Assembly: GCA_046262635.1 (NCBI GenBank)
Contig: JBHEMK010000137.1
Coordinates: forward strand, 1-8,665
Length of the DNA: 8,665 nucleotides
DNA from: JBHEMK01 sp046262635
GTDB lineage: Bacteria; Actinomycetota; Thermoleophilia; Gaiellales; Gaiellaceae
Reading direction: 5' to 3'
Shown: positions 1-7,506 of the stretch, in pieces
Layout of the letters: the number at the start of each line of letters is the position of its first letter
Numbering within the stretch: position 1 is the first letter of the stretch
Notes under the pieces: generated by a model
The model's database searches: none
Seen by the model: only the letters and a program-made list of their open reading frames with translations
Told to the model about the DNA's origin: nothing
Program-made: the position numbers and the translations under genes

Positions 1-1248
<1,248 letters not shown>

Positions 1249-1285
1249 GCGGTGGATTCCTTTCTAGTGAGAAAATCTAAGTCTT

Positions 1286-1294
1286 GTTATAGCA
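1286..1294 (-). promoter_or_regulatory. Extended -10 promoter element for dnaK
   Basis: On the minus strand the sequence reads TGCTATAAC, which fits an extended -10 (TGN followed by TATAAC). It sits in the only clearly AT-rich stretch of the region (about 1255-1300). A transcript start near 1279 would give a leader of about 30 nt with the AAAGGA ribosome-binding site. I see no convincing -35 hexamer 16-18 bp upstream, as is common for extended -10 promoters. No good HAIR (HspR) or CIRCE (HrcA) operator is visible. The same TGCTATA core occurs in front of the PIP synthase gene. Confidence 0.5.
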
Positions 1295-1346
1295 GATCTG
1301 ATGCCTCTCCGCTGCCTCTCGTCCCTCGGGATCGACGCAGGTTCGA

Positions 1347-1362
1347 GGGGGCGGCCGCCCCC
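1347..1362 (-). terminator. GC-rich perfect palindrome, possible terminator of the EamA operon
   Basis: A perfect 16-bp palindrome, GGGGGCGGCCGCCCCC, lies 50 bp past the stop of the second EamA gene and about 53 bp upstream of the dnaK -10 element. As RNA it could form a six-pair GC stem with a GGCC loop. No T-tract follows on either strand, so it is not a classical intrinsic terminator. U-less GC hairpins are often proposed as terminators in high-GC actinobacteria. The alternative is a chance palindrome in GC-rich intergenic DNA. The rest of 1249-1411 holds only the dnaK leader and promoter. Confidence 0.35.
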
Positions 1363-1411
1363 GCCCGGGCCGCGCCGAGCCGGCGGCGTCACCGATGTCC
1401 AGCGTCTCGCG

Positions 1412-2269
1412 CTACCGGAACGTCCCGATCAGCACGCCCCCCGCCACGATCAGCAGCGCGCCGAGGAGGAGGCGACGGCCGACGACCTCGCTGTCCCGCA
1501 GGACAAGCACCGAGAGGCCGACGCCCCAGAGCGATTCCGTCGCGACGAGCGGCGAGACGACCGTGACCCGGCCCCGGTAGTACGCCTCGAACATCGAGAC
1601 GTACGAGGAGCCGAAGAAGACGCCCGCGGCGGCGAACGCCGGGATTCCTTGGCGCCCGCGGCCGCGCAGGCGCGGCAGGAGCGTCACCGCGATCAGCGCT
1701 CCGCCCCCCGCAAGTGCGGCGAGCGCCGCAATTCCCGGCGGCACGCTCGTCCCGCGCGAGAGCCAGCGCAGCACGTTGTCGCGAATCGCGAAGAGGATCG
1801 TGCCGAGCACCGCGTAGACGAGCCCGATCCGGCGGAGGTGCTCCGGGCGCGTGCGCTCGCGCGCGAGCTCCGCGCCCCCGGCAACGATCAGGAGGGCCCC
1901 GGCCAGCAGCGGCACGCTGAGAGGCTCCCCGAGAACGATGATCGCGATCGTGACCGAGACGAGCGGAGCCGAGCCGAGGACGACCGAGCTGCGCGACGCG
2001 CCCACGTCGCGGATCGCCAGGGTGACGAGCAGCTGCGCCGCTCCGGGCGAGAGCAGTCCCGCAAGCGCGAAGGGCCACGCCGCATCCGCGTGGACGCCGC
2101 GGCTCGGCGCCTCGGCCACGACCCAGACGAGCGCGACCGCGAGCGCGCTCGCAAGCGTCGTCACAGTCGCGAGCTCGACGTCGGGGTTCCGGCGCAGGCC
2201 GATCCGAAGCCGGACGCTCATCGCGCCGAACAGGCCGGCCGAAAGGCAGGCGAGGCCGACCGCGATCAA
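1412..2269 (-). CDS. EamA/DMT-family permease, second of a tandem pair
   Basis: Integral membrane protein of the drug/metabolite transporter superfamily; substrate unknown. I place the start at a TTG (2269-2267) whose last two bases belong to the TGA stop of the preceding gene (TTGA overlap), with GGAGG at 2285-2281, 11 nt upstream. This gives 285 residues. The reading frame stays open far upstream, but that extension runs through the other EamA gene in another frame and is not protein-like. The next in-frame ATG, at codon 17, would cut the first membrane segment. Two EamA repeats are visible. The first (about 1-133) has the family signature APLVSVTIAIIVLGEPLS near 101-118. The second (about 147-282) has SPLVATESLWGVGLSVLVL near 239-257. 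About ten hydrophobic segments are expected. Translation is probably coupled to the upstream EamA gene, and the two may form a pair. Confidence 0.85.
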   Translation of the reverse strand: MIAVGLACLSAGLFGAMSVRLRIGLRRNPDVELATVTTLASALAVALVWVVAEAPSRGVHADAAWPFALAGLLSPGAAQLLVTLAIRDVGASRSSVVLGSAPLVSVTIAIIVLGEPLSVPLLAGALLIVAGGAELARERTRPEHLRRIGLVYAVLGTILFAIRDNVLRWLSRGTSVPPGIAALAALAGGGALIAVTLLPRLRGRGRQGIPAFAAAGVFFGSSYVSMFEAYYRGRVTVVSPLVATESLWGVGLSVLVLRDSEVVGRRLLLGALLIVAGGVLIGTFR

Positions 2270-3141
2270 GCGGGCTTCGGCCTCCGCACGAGCCGCACCA
2301 GCAGCTCTGCGGCCGCCGGCTCGGCGAGCACGATCCCGGCCATGATCACCGTGCAGCCGCCCCAGCCGACCGCGCCCAGGCGGTCTCCGGCGAGCGCGAA
2401 GCCGAAGATCCCGGTGAAGACCGGCTCGAGCGTAAAGACGAGCGCCGTGCGCGTCGCGCTCGTCCGGCGCTGCGCCCAGGTCTGCACCAGGTACGCGAGC
2501 GCGCTGGCGAAGACCCCGGTGACGATGAGCGCGCCCCAGACAGTCCAGCCGCTCGGGGCCGCGTCGAGCTGCCCGAGGGCCGCTGCGACCGCGCCGAGAC
2601 CCAGCATGGCCGCGACCATCTCCACGAGCGTGAGCGCGAGCGGGTCCCGGCGCGGCGCGAAGCGCTCCATCAGAACGATCTGGAGCGAGTAGACGGCGGC
2701 ACCCGCGAGCACGAGCAGATCGCCACCGGCCGAGCCCGAGTGCACCCCGGAGAGCATCGCCAGCCCGACGGTCGCGACCACAACGCCAGCCCACGCCGCG
2801 AGCGGAATGCGTGAACGGAAGAACACCAACCCGAGCAGCGGCGTCAGGACGACGTACATGCCCGTGATGAAACCGGTGCTCGAGACGGTCGTTCGTTCGA
2901 GGCCGGCCGTTTGCAGCGCATACCCCGATCCCAGCAGGAGCCCGAGCAGCGACGCTTCCGCGGTCCCCCGCCGCCCGAGCGAGCGCACGCGCGGCACCCC
3001 CGGCCCGGCGAGCGCGAGCGACGCGATCGCAAACCGTAGCGCCAGGAAGGCGAAAAGCGGATAGATCGCCACCGCGTCCTTCACCTGGACGAACGTCACG
3101 CCCCAGACGGCGGTGACGAGGACGAGGGCGACGATCGGCAT
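2266..3141 (-). CDS. EamA/DMT-family permease, first of a tandem pair
   Basis: Membrane transporter of the drug/metabolite superfamily, 291 residues, the usual length for a ten-helix EamA protein. The N-terminal helix contains the typical AVWGVTFV (11-18). The first EamA repeat (about 3-132) carries TGMYVVLTPLLGLVFF near 93-108. The second (about 140-274) carries the signature ALVFTLEPVFTGIFGF at 233-248, followed by AGDRLG where the family usually has GE. A basic, proline-containing tail ends the protein. The ATG at 3141 directly abuts the TAA stop of the upstream small gene (TAAATG). A GAGGG lies 14 nt upstream, too far to be a strong site, so translation probably depends on coupling. Substrate cannot be read from the sequence; amino acid or metabolite export is common in the family. 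Confidence 0.9.
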   Translation of the reverse strand: MPIVALVLVTAVWGVTFVQVKDAVAIYPLFAFLALRFAIASLALAGPGVPRVRSLGRRGTAEASLLGLLLGSGYALQTAGLERTTVSSTGFITGMYVVLTPLLGLVFFRSRIPLAAWAGVVVATVGLAMLSGVHSGSAGGDLLVLAGAAVYSLQIVLMERFAPRRDPLALTLVEMVAAMLGLGAVAAALGQLDAAPSGWTVWGALIVTGVFASALAYLVQTWAQRRTSATRTALVFTLEPVFTGIFGFALAGDRLGAVGWGGCTVIMAGIVLAEPAAAELLVRLVRRPKPA

Positions 3142-3615
3142 TTACCGCGCCGCGGCCCTCAGCCAGCGGCGGCGGATCGGAGCGGAGCAGGGTCCGACCG
3201 GGCGCCGGTCGCGCAGGAAGGCCGGCCGGGCAGCCCCGTCGACCGCGGTGACACGGGTCTCCGTCCAGAGCCTTCCGGACCCGGCGGCGAGGACGAACGC
3301 GATCCGGACCGCCCCCGGCCGGCGATCCTCGAAGCCGGCGAGGCCGCCCGACGGCCGCCACGGCTTCCCGCTCGCGCTGAGAGCGGCGCCGGTCGCCGTC
3401 CGTTCGAGCACCGCGAAGCCCAGCCGCTCAATTGCCTGCTCGATCGTCCCGCGCCGGCCCAGCCCGCGCAGGCGGAGGAGCGTCCGCACGAGCCGATTCG
3501 GAGCGACGGGCATCGCGAGCGCAGCCGCGGACGCCCGCTCGGGCAGGCGCGAGGTCGCGACCTCGTGGTACTCCGAGGCGTCGAACCCGGCCAGCCAGTC
3601 GTCGAGCGAGAGCAC
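3142..3615 (-). CDS. Conserved small protein, START/SRPBCC-like in appearance, function unknown
   Basis: A 157-residue soluble protein with a GTG start at 3615; no other in-frame start near the 5' end fits better. I recognise the layout from memory of uncharacterised actinobacterial proteins annotated as START/SRPBCC-like or hypothetical. Its parts are an N-terminal strand around YHEVATSRLP (16-25), a short helix containing LLRLRGL (46-52), ASGKPWRPSGG (81-91), a strand ending in LWTETRV (116-122), then AAR..F and a C-terminal helix with GPCSAPIRRRWLRA (141-154). SRPBCC folds usually hold a hydrophobic ligand in a cavity, but no catalytic residues can be assigned here. No signal peptide or membrane segment is seen. 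It is the first gene of a unit with two EamA permeases and is divergent from pepT, 26 bp away. The assignment is by pattern only; the protein being real is supported by the tight operon packing. Confidence 0.6.
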   Translation of the reverse strand: MLSLDDWLAGFDASEYHEVATSRLPERASAAALAMPVAPNRLVRTLLRLRGLGRRGTIEQAIERLGFAVLERTATGAALSASGKPWRPSGGLAGFEDRRPGAVRIAFVLAAGSGRLWTETRVTAVDGAARPAFLRDRRPVGPCSAPIRRRWLRAAAR

Positions 3616-3641
3616 GGCGAGACGCTAATAGACTCCCGGCC
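3616..3641. promoter_or_regulatory. 26-bp divergent start region with overlapping -10-like elements
   Basis: Only 26 bp separate the GTG of the minus-strand small gene from the ATG of pepT. On the plus strand TAGACT (3629-3634) fits the actinobacterial -10 pattern TANNNT and lies 7 nt before the pepT ATG, the spacing expected for a leaderless message. On the minus strand TATTAG (3630-3625) lies 9 nt before the GTG. The two elements overlap by two bases. There is no Shine-Dalgarno sequence before either start. No clear -35 hexamer is seen for either direction, and any such elements would lie inside the opposite gene. Confidence 0.45.
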
Positions 3642-4910
3642 ATGGCCACCGATACGTCCGCCCGGTTGCACGTCCGCGGGCTCGCCGAGGATGCCGCAGC
3701 GCGCTTGCTCCGCTACGTCCGGATCGACACGCAGTCCGCGGAGGACTCCGACACCTACCCGAGCACGGCCAAGCAGCTCGAGCTCTCGCGGGTGCTCGTC
3801 GACGAGCTGAGGGGGCTCGGTCTCGACGACGCCGACCTCGACGAGCACGGCTACGTGACTGCCACCATTCCCGCGACCGTCGACCGGGCTGTGCCCGCGA
3901 TCGGCCTGCTCGCGCACGTCGACACGAGCCCGAGTGTGAGCGGCGCCGGGGTCGAGCCGCAGCGCATCCGCTACGAGGGCGGCCGGCTCTCGCTCCCCGC
4001 AGACCCGCAGCAGGTGCTCGATCCGGCCGAGATACCCGAGCTCGAGAGCCACGTCGGCCACGACCTGATCACGACCGACGGCACGACGCTCCTCGGCGCC
4101 GACGACAAGGCAGGCGTCGCCGAGATCATGGCCGCCGCGGCCTGGCTCGTCGCCAACCCCGCGGTGGAGCACGGGCCGCTCAAGATCGGGTTCACGCCCG
4201 ACGAGGAAGTCGGCGCCGGCACGACCTACTTCGACCTCGAGCGCTTCGGCGCCGTCGCCGCCTACACTCTCGACGGCTCCACGGTCGGCGAACTGCAGGA
4301 GGAGACGTTCTCGGGGGCGGCGGTGAAGCTGCGGATCAAGGGCCGCAGCATCCACCCCGGCTGGGCAAAAGGCGCGATGGTCAACGCGATCAAGCTCGCC
4401 GCCGAGGTGCTCGTGCGGCTGCCGCAGGACTCGCTCTCGCCCGAGACGACCGAGGGGCGCGAGGGCTACGTCCATCCGAACATGATCAGCGGCGAGGACG
4501 GGGAGGTCGAGCTGCGGTTCATCGTGCGCGACTTCGAGGATGACCGGCTCGAGCGGCACATCCAGCTGCTGCGCGAGATCGCCGCCGAGGTGGCGGCCGC
4601 GCATCCGCGCGCCCAGATCGAGGTCGACGCCTCGATCTCGTACCGCAACATGCGCGACGCGCTGAAGGAGCGACCCGAGATCGTCGCCGCAGCCGAGGAG
4701 GCGATCCGCCGGAGCGGGCTCGAACCCCGCAAGACGGCGATCCGCGGCGGCACCGACGGCTCCGTCCTGACCGAGAAGGGCCTACCGACACCGAACATCT
4801 TCACCGGCGGCCAGCAGGCCCACAGCGAGCGGGAGTGGATCTGCGTCGAGGACATGGGTCTCGCCGCAGCCACGGTCATCGAGCTCGCCAAGGTCTGGGT
4901 CGAACGGTAG
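3642..4910 (+). CDS. pepT: Peptidase T (tripeptide aminopeptidase, M20B family)
   Basis: Cytosolic zinc aminopeptidase that removes the N-terminal residue from tripeptides. The protein has 422 residues against about 410 in the family; the extra residues are at the N-terminus. Catalytic landmarks are all present: AHVDTSP at 91-97 (metal ligand H92 and catalytic D94), GADDKAG at 152-158 (bridging D154), PDEEVGAG at 186-193 (general base E188 and ligand E189), D211 in TLDG, and QQAHSEREW at 391-399 (H394). HPGWAKG (238-244) and RGGTDGS (368-374) mark the dimerisation lid and the C-terminal part of the catalytic domain. The ATG at 3642 was chosen because the family-typical helix LLRYVRIDTQS begins at residue 22 and a TANNNT element sits 7 nt before it. 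There is no Shine-Dalgarno, so the message may be leaderless. moaA follows after 14 bp. Confidence 0.96.
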   Translation: MATDTSARLHVRGLAEDAAARLLRYVRIDTQSAEDSDTYPSTAKQLELSRVLVDELRGLGLDDADLDEHGYVTATIPATVDRAVPAIGLLAHVDTSPSVSGAGVEPQRIRYEGGRLSLPADPQQVLDPAEIPELESHVGHDLITTDGTTLLGADDKAGVAEIMAAAAWLVANPAVEHGPLKIGFTPDEEVGAGTTYFDLERFGAVAAYTLDGSTVGELQEETFSGAAVKLRIKGRSIHPGWAKGAMVNAIKLAAEVLVRLPQDSLSPETTEGREGYVHPNMISGEDGEVELRFIVRDFEDDRLERHIQLLREIAAEVAAAHPRAQIEVDASISYRNMRDALKERPEIVAAAEEAIRRSGLEPRKTAIRGGTDGSVLTEKGLPTPNIFTGGQQAHSEREWICVEDMGLAAATVIELAKVWVER

Positions 4911-4924
4911 TTCACCGATACGCT

Positions 4925-5923
<999 letters not shown>

Positions 5924-5930
5924 GCTCGAA

Positions 5931-5960
5931 CTGACAGCCCGCCGAGGGAGCCTTTAGACT
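5931..5960 (+). promoter_or_regulatory. Promoter upstream of the PAP2 / inositol-lipid genes
   Basis: CTGACA (5931-5936) matches five of six bases of the TTGACA -35 consensus. TAGACT (5955-5960) fits TANNNT, with an 18-bp spacer. It begins 7 bp after the moaA stop codon. A start about 7 nt downstream (near 5967) would place the first base only 3-4 nt before the ATG of the small ORF at 5971. This is the best two-box promoter I can find in the window. Confidence 0.6.
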
Positions 5961-5970
5961 TCGTCGGTCC

Positions 5971-6030
5971 ATGGGAATCGCGGACGTCCATTTTCCGTTG
6001 GTCCAGGCCGTGCACGAGGTACCGCAATGA
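5971..6030 (+). CDS. Possible 19-codon leader ORF coupled to the PAP2 gene
   Basis: An ATG at 5971 opens a 19-codon frame whose TGA stop (6028-6030) overlaps the ATG of the PAP2 gene as ATGA. It lies directly behind a well-formed promoter, so its start would be near the 5' end of the transcript and could be read without a Shine-Dalgarno. The peptide (begins MGIADVHFPL, ends VHEVPQ) has no run of a single amino acid that would suggest classical attenuation, and no membrane segment. It could be a translated leader that couples initiation at the PAP2 start, or a chance ORF. Translation is not proven by the sequence. Confidence 0.35.
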   Translation: MGIADVHFPLVQAVHEVPQ

Positions 6031-6776
6031 CCGCCGCGATCGCCGCCGGTCGGCGCCTGCTGCCGCGCGGCTACGCAGACCTGCTCCGCCAGTGCGCGAT
6101 CTGGTTCGGCTTCCTGGTCGCGTACCAGCTCGTGCGCGGCCTCGCCGACCGGGATCCCGCGCGCGCCTTCTCGAACGGGCTGCGCGTGCTCGATCTCGAG
6201 CAGAGGGCGACGCACCACCTCTGGGAGTTGACCGCGCAGCGCGTGGCGGACTCATCCCATCTCCTGCTGACCGCGTCCGCGTGGACGTACTGGAACTCGG
6301 AGTTCTCGGTGATCGGGCTTTCCCTGCTCTGGGTCTATCTCCGGCGCCACCACGCCTTCGCGCGCCTGCGCAACACGATCCTGCTCGCGAACGTCGTCGG
6401 CCTCGTCGGCTACGTGCTGCTGCCGACCGCTCCGCCGCGGATGTTCCCGAGCTTCGGCTTCATCGATGCGCTCGACTCGATCAACGGGCTCAACCACGGC
6501 AGCAGCCTCATCTCCTTCGCGGCCAACCCGTACGCGGCGATGCCGAGCCTGCACGCGGCCGACGCGCTGATCATCGGGCTCGTGCTCGCGAGCGTCGTCA
6601 AGAACAAGCTCGGCAAGCTGCTGTGGCTGCTCTGGCCCGCGTGGGTGTGGTTCTGCGTGATGGCGACGGCGAACCACTTCTGGCTCGACGTGCTGGCGGG
6701 CGTGATCGTCGCGCTCATCTCGCTCGCGATCGTCTGGCGGCGCGCGCCGGCTCTCGCGTCCGAGTCGCAGACATAG
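6027..6776 (+). CDS. PAP2-superfamily membrane phosphatase/phosphotransferase, Aur1/Ipt1-like
   Basis: Polytopic membrane protein of 249 residues with about six hydrophobic segments. The PAP2 catalytic signature is complete: PTAPPR at 133-138, MPSLHAA at 172-178 (with H176 as expected acid) and ANHFWLD at 215-221 (H217 nucleophile, D221 partner). PTAPPR with MPSLHAA resembles the inositolphosphotransferase branch (Aur1/Ipt1, PAP2_3) more than classical phosphatidate phosphatase. DLEQRATHHLWE (56-67) near the N-terminus also fits bacterial members. The ATG at 6027 has GAGG (6016-6019) 7 nt upstream and overlaps the stop of the small leader ORF. Next downstream are PIP synthase and ino1, which suggests, but does not prove, a substrate such as phosphatidylinositol phosphate. 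Dephosphorylating PIP to PI, or moving an inositol-phosphate head group, are the two roles that fit. An unrelated isoprenoid-phosphate phosphatase remains possible. Confidence 0.85.
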   Translation: MTAAIAAGRRLLPRGYADLLRQCAIWFGFLVAYQLVRGLADRDPARAFSNGLRVLDLEQRATHHLWELTAQRVADSSHLLLTASAWTYWNSEFSVIGLSLLWVYLRRHHAFARLRNTILLANVVGLVGYVLLPTAPPRMFPSFGFIDALDSINGLNHGSSLISFAANPYAAMPSLHAADALIIGLVLASVVKNKLGKLLWLLWPAWVWFCVMATANHFWLDVLAGVIVALISLAIVWRRAPALASESQT

Positions 6777-6795
6777 ATCGCAATCCTGCTATAGT
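6768..6795 (+). promoter_or_regulatory. Promoter within the inverted repeat, before PIP synthase
   Basis: CAGACA (6768-6773; GACA matches the consensus) and TATAGT (6790-6795) are separated by 16 bp, and TGC precedes the -10 to make an extended element, TGCTATAGT (6787-6795). Transcription starting near 6801 would give a leader of about 19 nt holding the AGGA ribosome-binding site. The -35 box overlaps the last codons of the PAP2 gene. The -10 box is mostly inside the left arm of the inverted repeat. Confidence 0.5.
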
Positions 6796-6817
6796 CGTGA
6801 CATAGCAGGATTGCGAT
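6777..6817 (+). repeat. Perfect 16-bp inverted repeat between PAP2 and PIP synthase genes
   Basis: ATCGCAATCCTGCTAT (6777-6792) and its exact reverse complement (6802-6817) flank a 9-nt spacer, in which GTC and GAC can pair for three more bases. It begins immediately after the PAP2 stop codon (TAG 6774-6776) and ends 2 bp before the ATG at 6820. The left arm contains an extended -10; the right arm contains AGGA (6807-6810), the likely ribosome-binding site. No T-tract follows, so it is not a standard terminator. It may be a regulator's operator, or an RNA hairpin that hides the ribosome-binding site in read-through transcripts. Confidence 0.8.
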
Positions 6818-6833
6818 GAATGAGCGAGAGTGA
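6816..6833 (+). other. Overlapping five-codon ORF at the PIP synthase start
   Basis: ATG at 6816 opens a five-codon frame (M-N-E-R-E) ending in TGA 6831-6833. It shares the AGGA site (6807-6810, 5 nt away) with the ATG at 6820 in another frame, and its stop lies 4 nt before the in-frame ATG at 6838. If ribosomes used it, they could reinitiate at 6838. It may equally be chance. Confidence 0.2.
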
Positions 6834-7506
6834 CTCCATGTCGACGATGAAAGAGACCCCTGCCCTTCGCCGCATGAAGGAGGGCTACACCACGGGAGCC
6901 CGGACGCTGGCGTCCCGCTCCGTCACGGGCCTCGCGCACACCCGCGTGACCCCCAACGCTTTGACGGCCGCCGGAGTGCTGCTCTGCCTCCTGGCTTCGA
7001 TCCTCGTCGTCTTCGAGCACCGCGACGAGCTGCTCGTCTACTGGCTCGCCGCGGCAATCTTCGTCGTCGGCTCCGTCCTCGACATCCTCGACGGAGCGCT
7101 CGCCCGGGCGGGCGGCAAGACGACGCCGTTCGGCGCCTTCCTCGACTCGACCACCGACCGCGTCGGCGAGGGCGCGATGCTGGGCGCGATCGGCCTGATC
7201 TTCGCCCGCCAGGGCAACGACGTCGCCCTCGCATTCGCGATGGCCGGGATCGCCGGGTCCTTCCTCGTCAGCTACACCCGCGCCAAGGCAGAGGCAATCG
7301 GCCTGCGTGGCGACGTCGGTCTCGGCTCACGCGCCGAGCGCGTGGTGGTGATCACGGCCGGCCTCGTCCTCGCTCCCTGGGGCCTGCTCCAGTGGGCGAT
7401 CTACCTGCTCGCCCTGACCGCGTGGGTCACCGTCCTGCAGCGCATCCTGCACGTCCGAAAGGAACTCCTTCTCTCCGGAGGCATGAATGGCATCGACAAA
7501 CGGTAG
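6820..7506 (+). CDS. CDP-alcohol phosphotransferase, probable phosphatidylinositol-phosphate synthase
   Basis: Membrane enzyme that would join inositol-3-phosphate to CDP-diacylglycerol, releasing CMP and giving phosphatidylinositol phosphate, the actinobacterial route to phosphatidylinositol (PgsA1 of Mycobacterium). The 228-residue protein carries the whole CDP-alcohol motif: D88-x2-D91-G92-x2-A95-R96-x8-G105-x3-D109-x3-D113. About six membrane segments follow from residue 47 on. SYTRAKAEAIGLRGD (151-165) and GSRAERV (169-175) resemble the basic residues that bind inositol phosphate in actinobacterial PIP synthases, and the neighbouring ino1 gene supports this over phosphatidylglycerophosphate synthase. 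ATG at 6820 has AGGA (6807-6810) 9 nt upstream; ATGs at 6838 and 6847 are alternatives, with weaker sites. The perfect inverted repeat directly upstream probably affects its expression. Confidence 0.88.
   Translation: MSESDSMSTMKETPALRRMKEGYTTGARTLASRSVTGLAHTRVTPNALTAAGVLLCLLASILVVFEHRDELLVYWLAAAIFVVGSVLDILDGALARAGGKTTPFGAFLDSTTDRVGEGAMLGAIGLIFARQGNDVALAFAMAGIAGSFLVSYTRAKAEAIGLRGDVGLGSRAERVVVITAGLVLAPWGLLQWAIYLLALTAWVTVLQRILHVRKELLLSGGMNGIDKR

Noticed and set aside
1255..1300. HAIR (HspR) or CIRCE (HrcA) operator before dnaK
   Set aside because: The best candidate (CTTAGAT ... TCACTAG on the minus strand) matches the HAIR half-sites poorly and has the wrong spacing; nothing resembles CIRCE. 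Heat-shock control may exist but I cannot support an operator.
2270..3361. Upstream extension of the second EamA gene to a 649-codon ORF
   Set aside because: The extra 364 codons run through the first EamA gene and part of the START-like gene in another frame and give an Arg/Gly/Ala-rich shadow translation. The TTG at 2269 explains the true start.
3159..4604. 481-codon minus-strand ORF across pepT
   Set aside because: Antisense shadow of a clearly recognised peptidase; composition is Arg, Gly, Asp and Val rich with no motif.
6777..6817. Inverted repeat read as an intrinsic terminator of the PAP2 gene
   Set aside because: No T-tract follows on the plus strand, the stem is of only moderate GC content, and it runs to within 2 bp of the next start codon; a promoter/ribosome-binding-site role fits better.
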